From NCBI GenBank assembly GCA_045657105.1, contig JAZOSN010000031.1, forward strand, positions 1 to 25,663: a DNA stretch of 25,663 bases. The letters are read 5' to 3'. Shown in pieces: positions 7,646 to 15,849 of this stretch; position 1 is the stretch's first letter; every line of letters begins with the position of its first letter. The notes under the pieces were generated by a model. That model saw only the letters and a list, made by a program, of their open reading frames with translations, did not search any database and had not been told where the DNA came from. Origin of the DNA: SIG672 sp045657105. GTDB taxonomy: Bacteria > Bacillota > Clostridia > Oscillospirales > CAG-272. Both the position numbers and the translations under genes were made by a program.

Positions 7646-9319
7646 ATGAGATACGATAAATTTGGGAAAAGATCGCTTTTTGCGCTGATTACCTGTGCTG
7701 TTTTACTTGCGGTATTCCTTCTTAATATTCTCGTTACCTATATCGCGTCAAAAAATATTCTTTATCTCGATCTGACTAAAACAAACTATACCGAGATCAC
7801 CGAGATTACAGAGGATTCTCTTTCGTCTATCGAAAACTCGGATAATGATATAACAATATATTTTCTTGCAGATAAGGACGAGCTTCAAAACGCGGGATTC
7901 GGTTACAGTGTGGAGCAGACCGGAAACACCTCGGATCTCTGGGGAATGAAGCATATATACGAGCTTGCTACCGTGTATTCCGAAAAATACGATTTTATAA
8001 ACGTAAAGCATCTTGATATAAGCGAAGATGCCGAACTTCTTGAAAAATATAAGCTAAGTATTTCTATGACCTTTAATAAACAGAAGGTAATAGTTGATAA
8101 TGCCGTTCCCGAAAAGGACGAAAACGGTAATACTGTTCTTGATGCCAACGGAGAACCGATAGTTCATCACAATTTCCGTATTGCAAGCAGGGATTATTTC
8201 TATTCTTTTGATACCGATTCGCACTACGTACTGGGCTTTAACGGTGAGCTCAGATTTACTTCGATGATAATGAGCGTGGCAGGTCAGAGTCCTGTTGCAT
8301 ATTTTGCATACGGTCACGGCGAGGAGATCGGCGCTTACGAGATAGGAAGCAATACCGCGACCTCGAATGAGGACTACGGTAAGGCTCAGGCGCTTCGCGA
8401 TTATATCTATGATTCGGGATTTATCGTTAAAAAGATAGATATTGCCTCTGAATACAATAAGCTTCTGAACGATGAAAACGCGATGCTTCTCATAGTTTTC
8501 GATCCTAAAAATGATTTTTGCGGTGAAGAAGCAGAAAGTGACAACGATCCTTCAAGCGTCAATGAGATAGATGTTCTCAGACGATTTGCAAATAGAAAAA
8601 ACACACATCTTATGTTCTTCTCGGACCCCTCCGAGGATAAAGAGGAAATGCCCAACCTTGACGCGTATCTTTACGATTATTGGGGACTTTCCTTTGATAA
8701 TAAAACTGTAAAGGATAGCGGAGCAAGCAGTCTGTCAAGCGACGGCAGTATATTTATGGCGGACTATGAAACAAACAGACTCAGTCCCGGCGTCAGCCTT
8801 ACGGCAGGTCTTTCCGCGCTTGATTCGCTTCCCAGAATTTATTTTGCAAACGCCGGAACCGTATCTATAAATAAAGCTTTCTCAAACGAGGTCGGAATTA
8901 CCGAAGGATATGCTGTAAAATATTCGGGAAGCGTGTTCAACGCGCCCGCATCTGCTATTTATAAAGACACAGACACAAACGCTGCCGCAAGCAGTCTTAT
9001 GGCTATCACTTATGAAAAATGGTACGAAAGCAATAACGAAACACCCACTTACGTTTTGGCTTGTGCCTCAACCGATTACGTTTGCGAAAAGGCACTCTCC
9101 AACCAGTACGGAAACAGTGACGTTATAGGATACCTTCTAAAATCTATGCAAAGAGATTTGTTCGTCTTTGATATTGAAATGAAGGAGGTAGAAACCGAAG
9201 CGGTCGAAATTCCCTCCGCAGCACTTCTCGCCCTTTGGAATACTTTTATTTACGTTATACCTCCGATAACTGCGCTCGTTCTTGGCGCTATCGTATTCAT
9301 CAAGAGAAAGCACGCGTAA
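7646..9319 (+). CDS. GldG-like ABC transporter auxiliary protein, copy 1
   Basis: A 557-residue bitopic membrane protein of the GldG / ABC_transp_aux type. One N-terminal membrane helix (about 11-34) is followed by a large extracytoplasmic domain and a C-terminal helix (about 533-551) that ends in KRKHA. The domain holds the family-like blocks ITIYFLADKDEL, DLWGMKHIYELA, YDFINVKHLDI and VAYFAYGHGEE. The last resembles the glycine/His turn of the GldG DUF. ATG 7634 overlaps the ribosome site GGAGA (7636-7640), so ATG 7646, 5 bases downstream, is the likely start. It is clearly paralogous to the next gene. In Bacteroidetes, GldG acts with GldA/GldF; here there is no other gliding gene, so a general envelope role is more likely. 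Confidence 0.8.
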   Translation: MRYDKFGKRSLFALITCAVLLAVFLLNILVTYIASKNILYLDLTKTNYTEITEITEDSLSSIENSDNDITIYFLADKDELQNAGFGYSVEQTGNTSDLWGMKHIYELATVYSEKYDFINVKHLDISEDAELLEKYKLSISMTFNKQKVIVDNAVPEKDENGNTVLDANGEPIVHHNFRIASRDYFYSFDTDSHYVLGFNGELRFTSMIMSVAGQSPVAYFAYGHGEEIGAYEIGSNTATSNEDYGKAQALRDYIYDSGFIVKKIDIASEYNKLLNDENAMLLIVFDPKNDFCGEEAESDNDPSSVNEIDVLRRFANRKNTHLMFFSDPSEDKEEMPNLDAYLYDYWGLSFDNKTVKDSGASSLSSDGSIFMADYETNRLSPGVSLTAGLSALDSLPRIYFANAGTVSINKAFSNEVGITEGYAVKYSGSVFNAPASAIYKDTDTNAAASSLMAITYEKWYESNNETPTYVLACASTDYVCEKALSNQYGNSDVIGYLLKSMQRDLFVFDIEMKEVETEAVEIPSAALLALWNTFIYVIPPITALVLGAIVFIKRKHA

Positions 9320-9350
9320 GTTTTCTCGTTTGAAAGGAATCTTTATCTAT

Positions 9351-10901
9351 ATGAATTTTGCTAAAAAGAATAAATTCAAATACGGTTCTCTCGCGATAGG
9401 TCTTACCGCCGCGGTCGTAGCGTTTATAATCATTCTGAACGCCGTATTTTCGGCGCTTTCAGCTCATTTCTTCTGGTATTTTGATATGACTCCCGGACAG
9501 ATCTATCAGATGTCCGACGAGAGTGAGAAATATCTTGACAGACTTGTCGGCGCGAAGGACAGAATATCTATCTGCTTTTTCGCCGATAAGGACGAGCTTG
9601 GTCAGTCTGTAAACTCTTCGAACAGTATTATGGATTCCTCGATGTGGGGAATGAAGCCGATACACGAGCTCGCGTTACAGCTTGACGACAGATACGATTT
9701 TATTTCGGTCAAATATATCGACGCGAATTCTGATCCTGACGCGGTAAAAGCGATCGTCGGAGAGGATTACTATGCGGTGAACACCTTTACGAGCAGACAC
9801 GTCCTGATCGTAAACGATAGTTACGAGCTCGGCGAAAACGGAGATATTATATTCGATGCTACCGGTAAACCGGTTGAATATAAGGATTTCAGGCTTTGCA
9901 CGAGAAACTCGTTCTACCTGTTTGATCACTTGACGGGATACGTAAACGCGTTCCGAGGAGATTACTATTTTGCTTCGACCATTATGTCGCTCACCAAGAT
10001 AAAAAAGCCGACGGTCTATTTTCTCTCCGGACACGGCGAAACTGTGGGAGATACCTCATCTGATAGTCCCACCTCGTACGGAAATGCGACCGCTCTTTAC
10101 TATCTTTTTGAGGAAACAGGATTTAATATCCGCAAAATCGACCTTAAATACGACGATTTTGATGCAAATGATGAAAACTCAGTGGTCGTGATATACGCTC
10201 CTCAGAGAGATATAACCTCGTCCTCGACTACGCTCGATATTAACGAAACGGATAAGATAAATTCTTTTCTTGCTAAAAAAGGCAATTCAATGATGGTCTT
10301 TTTCGATTCAAGCTCAGCGGGACTTCCTAACCTCACCGCGCTTGTTAAGCAGCATACGGGAGCCGATATTTCCGGAGTAAAGGCGCACGATTCGGGAGAG
10401 GCAAGCGTTTCTACCGACGGTTACTCGATCGTTGGCGTGTATAACGATAACGATATAACGGGCAGACTTACGACAAAGGAAAAGGTAGTGTTCAAAGACG
10501 CATACCCGATAGTAATTCCAAGCGACGTTACAAAAACGAGTGCGATAATCGGTCTGCCTGCGACGTCTGATGCGGCGTCTTATAACGGAAGTGCCGCTCT
10601 TATGACCGAAAGCACTACCGAAAACGGCGGAAAGGTGATGCTTTGTGCATCTGCCGTTTATGCAAATAACGAAATGCTCGAGCACGACGTTTACAGTAAT
10701 AAAAATCTTCTTATTTCCGTGCTTTACGGTATGAACGTTAATGATGTTCCTCTTAACATAAATGCAAAGCTTGTAAGAAATGAAGGTCTTGACCGTACCG
10801 AGCTTGAAGCGAGGATCTGGACGCTCGTAATCGTCGGCATTATTCCGGCAGCGGTTGCGATAATCGGAACGATAGTATATGTAAGGAGAAAGCATTCCTG
10901 A
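9351..10901 (+). CDS. GldG-like ABC transporter auxiliary protein, copy 2
   Basis: A second 516-residue GldG-like protein, colinear with its upstream neighbour. It has an N-terminal helix (about 12-35), an extracytoplasmic domain and a C-terminal helix ending in RRKHS. Shared blocks in the same order are ISICFFADKDEL, MWGMKPIHELA, YDFISVKYIDA, HVLIVND, YYFASTIMSL and TVYFLSGHGE. The open frame extends upstream to 9282 inside the previous gene, but AAGGA at 9334-9338 points to ATG 9351. Its stop overlaps the next start by one base (TGATG), so translation is coupled. Divergence between the copies is high, so the duplication is old; the two may form a heteromer. Confidence 0.8.
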   Translation: MNFAKKNKFKYGSLAIGLTAAVVAFIIILNAVFSALSAHFFWYFDMTPGQIYQMSDESEKYLDRLVGAKDRISICFFADKDELGQSVNSSNSIMDSSMWGMKPIHELALQLDDRYDFISVKYIDANSDPDAVKAIVGEDYYAVNTFTSRHVLIVNDSYELGENGDIIFDATGKPVEYKDFRLCTRNSFYLFDHLTGYVNAFRGDYYFASTIMSLTKIKKPTVYFLSGHGETVGDTSSDSPTSYGNATALYYLFEETGFNIRKIDLKYDDFDANDENSVVVIYAPQRDITSSSTTLDINETDKINSFLAKKGNSMMVFFDSSSAGLPNLTALVKQHTGADISGVKAHDSGEASVSTDGYSIVGVYNDNDITGRLTTKEKVVFKDAYPIVIPSDVTKTSAIIGLPATSDAASYNGSAALMTESTTENGGKVMLCASAVYANNEMLEHDVYSNKNLLISVLYGMNVNDVPLNINAKLVRNEGLDRTELEARIWTLVIVGIIPAAVAIIGTIVYVRRKHS

Positions 10902-12751
10902 TGGATAATAATGTTAAAAAGATAAAAGGAAGTATATTTGCAAGACAAAAGAATACTATTATTGCTCTTGCGATAATATTTGCACTTCTTCTCTGTGCAT
11001 ATATTTTTATCATTCGTCCTCTTTTCAGTGACGACGCGGACACCACGACTCAGACGCTTTCGCTCATATGGGAAAATGAGGTTACGTCGGTCGGCGGAGT
11101 TATGATGTTTGAACATATCAAAAGGGACGATATTTCAGAGATAAACGTGCACAATCCCTCACTCGCCTCGAAGCAGGGAAATAGATACGTAAACTGGTCT
11201 GTATACAGGGCGCCTAAAAAGGAAACTGTCGGCGGATACGAGATAGAGAAGGGTTCTTTGTATCTCAAAGGATACGAGTACGCTCCTCTGAACGATACAG
11301 ATACAAGCTCGGTGCTCGCATCTGTTGTAAACGACGCGGGATTCACTCTCGCCCTTTCGAGAATATTAGATCATGCGAGCGATTTCTCCAAGTACGGACT
11401 CGACTTTGAAAACGAGGAAGACATCACCTACTGCGAGATCAAGACGCTCGACGGAAAAGCCTATAAGTTTTATATCGGAGATAAGATTCCTTCCGGAAAC
11501 GCTTACTACGTAAGAATGGCAGGCAAGGACGTTTGTATTGATAAAAACAGCGAGTTTTATGGTCAGGAGATCGAAAACGATTCGGTATATATCTATAACT
11601 GCTCAAATCTTCTGATTTCTCCCACAGATATTGTTGCGCCTATTATGACCTATCCTCTCAACTCCTCGCTCCAAGGATATTTTGATATGTTTACACTTAT
11701 CGACTACACCGGTGAGGGCGAAAAGGATAACGTAACGAGAGTTCAGCTTTACGCTACTCAGAATAAGAGCTTTATGACTAAACCTCAGTCGGCGTTTGCA
11801 CAAGAGGCTATATATTATTCGGATATTCCGAAGGGCTATTATTCTTCGACCGCGTTTGAGCGACTTTTTCAGGATTTTGCCGGCGGACTCACCGGAACGT
11901 CCGTAAAAGAGCTTGCGGTGCTTATGGACGGAGTTGATGATAAGGGTAACCCGGATAAATATTACGGTTTTGACGATGCAACCATCGATAAATATTTCGT
12001 AGGTGGATGGGCGCATACGCTCGTGTTCAGCTGGAACGGCGTTGCTAATGCCATTGATATAAGCCATAAGACCGAAAACGGAACGTATTACGTTTATTCG
12101 GGTATATACAATACCATATGTGAAGTAAGCGCGGATACGCTTGCCTTCCTTGAATGGGATCAGACAGGCTTTATTGATAAGGACTTTTTGCGACTTGCCG
12201 TTAAGAACTGCTCGAAATTTGAGGTTTTGGGAAAATATTTTGAACTAACAGAGGGCTCGGACTATACCGAAAAAGAAGTAGACGTGGCGTTCGATATTAA
12301 AATTGACAGTAATGAAAAAACTTCGATATCTTCGGACAGTTTTCTGACAAACGGAGCAATGACCGCAAGCGAGAGAATGGAAAATTTCAGAACGCTCTAT
12401 CGAATCCTGATGTTTACAGGAGTCATTGAGCCGCTTGATAAGGATACGGTCGATAAGGCGATGGATAACGAGCCTTTTGCCGTAATCAAAGTAACCTCGC
12501 GCGATCACGCCGTAAGTATTCCCGATCCTGACGGCAAGGAAGGCGAAACCAAGACCGTTACAGTCAAAGGAATGACCAGAACTTACAGATTTTATAAACT
12601 GCCCTCAGGCAGATGCCTTATGACTACACAAGATGATGACGGAGAAGAAATGGGTAACTACTACCTTTTGACTGCAAAGATCGAGCGCGTGCTCAGATCG
12701 GCAGAAAGTGTAGCCGCAGATAAGCTCATCAGCATCGAAGAAAGAGATTAA
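10901..12751 (+). CDS. DUF4340-type membrane-anchored protein
   Basis: A 616-residue protein with a basic cytoplasmic N-terminus, one membrane helix (about 19-38) and a long extracytoplasmic region. It fits the DUF4340 proteins that commonly follow GldG-like genes in ABC clusters. Segments such as LSRILDHASDFSKYGLDFE, YKFYIGDKIPSGNAYYVRM and KDFLRLAVKNCSKFEV look like the repeated beta-rich DUF4340 units, with the phrase YGLD typical of that family. Its ATG overlaps the upstream stop. No catalytic motif was recognised. By position it is probably a structural or substrate-contacting part of the same envelope complex. The family assignment is from pattern memory and is moderately sure. Confidence 0.72.
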   Translation: MDNNVKKIKGSIFARQKNTIIALAIIFALLLCAYIFIIRPLFSDDADTTTQTLSLIWENEVTSVGGVMMFEHIKRDDISEINVHNPSLASKQGNRYVNWSVYRAPKKETVGGYEIEKGSLYLKGYEYAPLNDTDTSSVLASVVNDAGFTLALSRILDHASDFSKYGLDFENEEDITYCEIKTLDGKAYKFYIGDKIPSGNAYYVRMAGKDVCIDKNSEFYGQEIENDSVYIYNCSNLLISPTDIVAPIMTYPLNSSLQGYFDMFTLIDYTGEGEKDNVTRVQLYATQNKSFMTKPQSAFAQEAIYYSDIPKGYYSSTAFERLFQDFAGGLTGTSVKELAVLMDGVDDKGNPDKYYGFDDATIDKYFVGGWAHTLVFSWNGVANAIDISHKTENGTYYVYSGIYNTICEVSADTLAFLEWDQTGFIDKDFLRLAVKNCSKFEVLGKYFELTEGSDYTEKEVDVAFDIKIDSNEKTSISSDSFLTNGAMTASERMENFRTLYRILMFTGVIEPLDKDTVDKAMDNEPFAVIKVTSRDHAVSIPDPDGKEGETKTVTVKGMTRTYRFYKLPSGRCLMTTQDDDGEEMGNYYLLTAKIERVLRSAESVAADKLISIEERD

Positions 12752-12759
12752 ATGATCAG

Positions 12760-13737
12760 ATGAAAAAGAAAATTTTTGCTTTAATTATTTGTATAGCGAC
12801 GCTTTTGTCTGCACTTTTGGCGTTTTCTTCCTGCTCAAATGGTAAGCAGACCGTTATGACTGTTGGCGAATATAAGGTTTCTCACGATATGCTCAGGTAT
12901 TTCGTTATGAACTATATGAACGGATACGACGGCGTATCTCCCGAGGATTTTGCTTCGGACGAGGAGCTTCAAGAGCAGCTTTACGATAATGTTATCGGTT
13001 CTATTTCCGAGCTTGCAACATACTCACTTCTTGCAGAAAAATACGGTATAAAGCTCACGAAAGATGAAAAAAAGGAAATAAAGAACACCATAAAAGAATA
13101 TAAAAATGCATACGATAGCAAAAGTGACTTCAAAAAAGATATGTATGCAAATTATATGACTGAGGATCTTATCGAAGAAATATATACCGTACAGGCACTC
13201 TGCGATAAGCTTTACGACTATCTCACAAACGAGTACACCGGTATTTTTAAGTACGATGCCGAAACGATAGACTCCGATATTGCCGCAGGAAACTTCTTCT
13301 CGGCAGAATACGTGGTTATATATTATACAGAAGCAAATAAAGAGGAGCGTACCGCCGCACTGCAAAATATACTTAACAAGGCTAAAAACGGCGAAAAGTT
13401 AAAGGAGCTTGCCGACGACGGATACGTCACCTACGGTCAGCAGCTCGCTTACGAGCACTATCCGCTTTTCACTTATACCGAAAAGACCGAAACCTTTGAG
13501 GAAACGGTAAGGTCACTTAAAATAAACGAGTACAGTGACGTTGTCGATATGGGCAACTCGGCTATGATAGTCCGCAGACTTCCGCTTGACAGTGATTATA
13601 TCGATCAGAATTTCAATACAGTTATCGCACAGTATCTTTCGAGAGAGTTTTTCGGACACGTCGAAGAGTATTCTAAGGGACTTGAAGTAAAGTTCAAGGA
13701 AAAATATAAGGATCTCAAAATGTGGGAAATGGAATAA
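12760..13737 (+). CDS. SurA/PrsA-like probable lipoprotein
   Basis: A 325-residue exported protein closing the Gld-like operon. The signal peptide is MKKKIFALIICIATLL and onward, with a candidate lipidated Cys25. The box FSSC has Phe at -3, unlike the usual Leu, so lipidation is likely but not certain. The region VMTVGEYKVSHDMLRYFV followed by a long charged helical stretch is typical of SurA/PrsA N-terminal chaperone domains. The middle section (ILNKAKNGEKLKELADD and onward) resembles a reduced parvulin-type isomerase domain, so activity is uncertain. It starts 8 bases after the upstream stop, and a strong terminator follows. A folding factor for the extracytoplasmic domains of this operon is a reasonable inference. 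Confidence 0.72.
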   Translation: MKKKIFALIICIATLLSALLAFSSCSNGKQTVMTVGEYKVSHDMLRYFVMNYMNGYDGVSPEDFASDEELQEQLYDNVIGSISELATYSLLAEKYGIKLTKDEKKEIKNTIKEYKNAYDSKSDFKKDMYANYMTEDLIEEIYTVQALCDKLYDYLTNEYTGIFKYDAETIDSDIAAGNFFSAEYVVIYYTEANKEERTAALQNILNKAKNGEKLKELADDGYVTYGQQLAYEHYPLFTYTEKTETFEETVRSLKINEYSDVVDMGNSAMIVRRLPLDSDYIDQNFNTVIAQYLSREFFGHVEEYSKGLEVKFKEKYKDLKMWEME

Positions 13738-13752
13738 AAGCTACTAAAAAAG

Positions 13753-13779
13753 GCACGAACTTTTTGTTCGTGCTTTTTT
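13753..13779 (+). terminator. Rho-independent terminator of the Gld-like operon
   Basis: A perfect 8-bp stem, GCACGAAC (13753-13760) with GTTCGTGC (13766-13773), has a 5-base loop of T and is followed by six T residues. It lies 15 bases after the stop of the SurA-like gene and separates this operon from spoIIIA. Confidence 0.92.
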
Positions 13780-13791
13780 GTTTTGTTCGGA

Positions 13792-13820
13792 ATACTTTTA
13801 CTGCTTGTCTAATATACTGT
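13792..13820 (+). promoter_or_regulatory. Candidate sigma-E-type promoter of the spoIIIA operon
   Basis: In B. subtilis spoIIIA is transcribed by mother-cell sigma E (consensus roughly ATA at -35 and CATACAnT at -10). Here ATACTTT (13792-13798) and TATACTGT (13813-13820) are 14 bases apart, directly upstream of spoIIIAA and after a strong terminator. The match is partial, so the call rests mainly on position and known regulation. Confidence 0.38.
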
Positions 13821-13857
13821 AACGTATGAAACGCTTGTAAGGGAGATGTTTGAATAT

Positions 13858-14742
13858 ATGCAAAAGCAGCTCGAGATTCTCCTTGCCGTTTTACCGCAAA
13901 GTATTTCGGACTCTATAAGAAAAAGTGGCGAATATCGGTCGGGAAACGGCATTAACGAGATAAGACTCCGCTCGGGAAAATGTATTTCTTTAACGTATAA
14001 GGGTAAAAACGTTATGCTATCTCATAGGGTAAGCGAAAACGAGATCTCGGAGGCTTTGATGCCTCTATGTAAGAATTCGCTTTATAGCTATATGGATACG
14101 ATACGGGAAGGATATATTCCGTTTTCGGACTCTATACGTATCGGCGTTTGCGGAAATGCCGTTTGTGAGGGAAATAAAATAGCAAATCTTTCAAATATCA
14201 CCTCGCTTAATATCAGAATACCGTCATCGGTTTACGGTATTAGCAGGGAGCTTTACAGTCGTTTATATAACGGCGGTTTTACAGAAAGCGTGATAGTATT
14301 TTCTCCACCGGGCGTCGGTAAGACAACCCTGCTTCGTGATATTTCGCTCGCACTTTCAAACGGCTCTCCCGGAAAAAGAGTTGCGCTTATCGATTCGCGG
14401 TACGAGCTATGCGATGAAAGAGTTCTGAAAGGCGAAAATATCGACCTGTACGCCGGATACCCGAAATTCAAGGGAATTGAGCTCGCCACGCGTACAATGT
14501 CGCCTGAGTACATTATTTGCGACGAGATAGGCAGTGAGGAGATCGACAGTATCCTTGCAACTCAAAGCGGAGGGGTTCCGCTTATAGTGGGTGCTCACGC
14601 GAGCACTCTCGAAAAGCTTCTTAATAGCGGAGCCACGTCGCGACTGCATAAATCTGGTATGTTCGATCTCTACGTAAAGATAACACTTGCCGAAAACGGT
14701 GAGCGCAGGCTTGATATAGTACATCGCTCTGAGATCGCGTGA
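13858..14742 (+). CDS. spoIIIAA: Stage III sporulation protein AA (secretion-type ATPase)
   Basis: The ATPase of the SpoIIIA-SpoIIQ channel that links mother cell and forespore during engulfment; it is related to type II/IV secretion ATPases. Walker A is PPGVGKTT (about 150-157), and YIICDEIGSEEID carries the Walker B acidic pair. The N-terminal part has the family-like INEIRLRSGK and SLYSYMDTIREGYIPFSDSIRIGVCG. The ribosome site GGGAG (13841-13845) abuts ATG 13846 but is 12 bases from ATG 13858, so the second Met is preferred (294 residues); the longer form would have 298. It is the first gene of a complete A-to-H operon. Its stop lies just before the ribosome site of spoIIIAB. Confidence 0.95.
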   Translation: MQKQLEILLAVLPQSISDSIRKSGEYRSGNGINEIRLRSGKCISLTYKGKNVMLSHRVSENEISEALMPLCKNSLYSYMDTIREGYIPFSDSIRIGVCGNAVCEGNKIANLSNITSLNIRIPSSVYGISRELYSRLYNGGFTESVIVFSPPGVGKTTLLRDISLALSNGSPGKRVALIDSRYELCDERVLKGENIDLYAGYPKFKGIELATRTMSPEYIICDEIGSEEIDSILATQSGGVPLIVGAHASTLEKLLNSGATSRLHKSGMFDLYVKITLAENGERRLDIVHRSEIA

Positions 14743-14759
14743 GTCGGAGGGTGCACAAA

Positions 14760-15245
14760 TTGACAGTTAAATATATAGGAATGGCGCTTGTTTTGATTTT
14801 TACAACGCTCGTTGGAAACGGACTTGCCATAGCGGAGAAGAGAAAAGTAGAGCAGAGCGAGGCACTCAGAGCACTTATTGCCCATATATACAGAGAAATA
14901 GAATGCTTCAAAACGCCTCTTGACGGTATTTTTTCCTCGTTTTCAAATAAAACATTTGAAAAGATAGGATTTCTCGATAAGGTTGTAAAAGGATCTCTGA
15001 AAGATGCACTTTCAGGTGGAGAAAATCTCTTTTGTTTTAAGGAAGAAACCTATAAAAAACTGCTCGCTTTTGCGGATTTTCTCGGAAAAAGCGACTCTGC
15101 CGATCAGATTTCGAGATGTAAATATATTCTTTCGCTTATGGACGAGGATATAAAAAAATCAAGGGATCAATACCCTAAAAACAGAAAAATGTATTCCTCG
15201 CTCGGCGTTCTTTCGGGTATTATGATAATTATTTTGCTTGTTTAA
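14760..15245 (+). CDS. spoIIIAB: Stage III sporulation protein AB
   Basis: A small membrane protein of the SpoIIIA channel, distantly like type II secretion GspF proteins. A TTG start at 14760 is chosen because GGAGG (14746-14750) is 9 bases upstream; GTG codons at 14739 and 14751 are too close to or ahead of it. This gives 161 residues. There is one N-terminal hydrophobic segment (KYIGMALVLIFTTLVGNGLA), then helical EALRALIAHIYREIECFKTPL, and a C-terminal membrane segment (SSLGVLSGIMIIILLV). This matches the family layout of two end segments around a helical core. It is part of the spoIIIA operon. Confidence 0.9.
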   Translation: MTVKYIGMALVLIFTTLVGNGLAIAEKRKVEQSEALRALIAHIYREIECFKTPLDGIFSSFSNKTFEKIGFLDKVVKGSLKDALSGGENLFCFKEETYKKLLAFADFLGKSDSADQISRCKYILSLMDEDIKKSRDQYPKNRKMYSSLGVLSGIMIIILLV

Positions 15246-15271
15246 AGAGATATTGAAGGGAGTTTATAAAA

Positions 15272-15466
15272 ATGGATACTGCACTTATTTTAAAGGTGGT
15301 GGGCGTCGGACTTCTAGTAAGTGTTTCCTGCCAGATACTTAATAAATCGGGAAGAGATGAGCAGGCTATGCTCGTTACGCTTTCGGGAGTCATAATCGTT
15401 CTTCTTATGATGGTAGGAGAGATCTCGGAGCTGCTCACGAAGATACGTGAGCTGTTTGGACTGTGA
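15272..15466 (+). CDS. spoIIIAC: Stage III sporulation protein AC
   Basis: A 64-residue integral membrane protein of the mother-cell-to-forespore channel. Two hydrophobic segments are visible (ILKVVGVGLLVSVSCQIL and AMLVTLSGVIIVLLMMV) joined by a short polar loop with the family's NKSGRDEQA. The length equals that of the family, which is nearly invariant. GAAGGGAG lies upstream at a good distance. Its stop overlaps the GTG start of spoIIIAD by four bases, so the two are coupled. Confidence 0.95.
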   Translation: MDTALILKVVGVGLLVSVSCQILNKSGRDEQAMLVTLSGVIIVLLMMVGEISELLTKIRELFGL

Positions 15467-15849
15467 GCATCTTTTCCGTATGCGCCTTTGCACTGGGATC
15501 GGTAATTCTCATCATACTGCTTAAACAGTTAAAAAGTGAGATAGCGCTTCCGCTTTCCGTATTTATTACGGTGGCTTTGTCGCTCGCATCACTTGCTCTT
15601 ATAAAGCCGATAAGCGACTATATAAACGAGCTTGCGAGCGCGGAAAAATACGGAGAATACGTAAAGGTTATGATGAAATCTCTCGGAATAGCGCTTGCCA
15701 CGTCGAGCAGTGCGGATATATGCAGAGATTGCGGTGAGGGCGCCGTTGCCGCCAAGGTCGAGCTTGTAGGCAAATGTGCAATAATGCTCGTTGCACTGCC
15801 GCTTATAAAGTCGCTGCTTACGCTCGCAGAGGAAATAATGTATGCATAA
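15463..15849 (+). CDS. spoIIIAD: Stage III sporulation protein AD
   Basis: A 128-residue polytopic membrane protein of the SpoIIIA complex. It begins with GTG inside the end of spoIIIAC. Three or four hydrophobic segments alternate with short polar parts. The conserved GIALATSSSADICRDCGE segment and the C-terminal VELVGKCAIMLVALPLIKSLL are characteristic of the family. It ends eight bases inside the next gene, spoIIIAE. The tight overlaps suggest fixed translation ratios among AC, AD and AE. Confidence 0.94.
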   Translation: MSIFSVCAFALGSVILIILLKQLKSEIALPLSVFITVALSLASLALIKPISDYINELASAEKYGEYVKVMMKSLGIALATSSSADICRDCGEGAVAAKVELVGKCAIMLVALPLIKSLLTLAEEIMYA

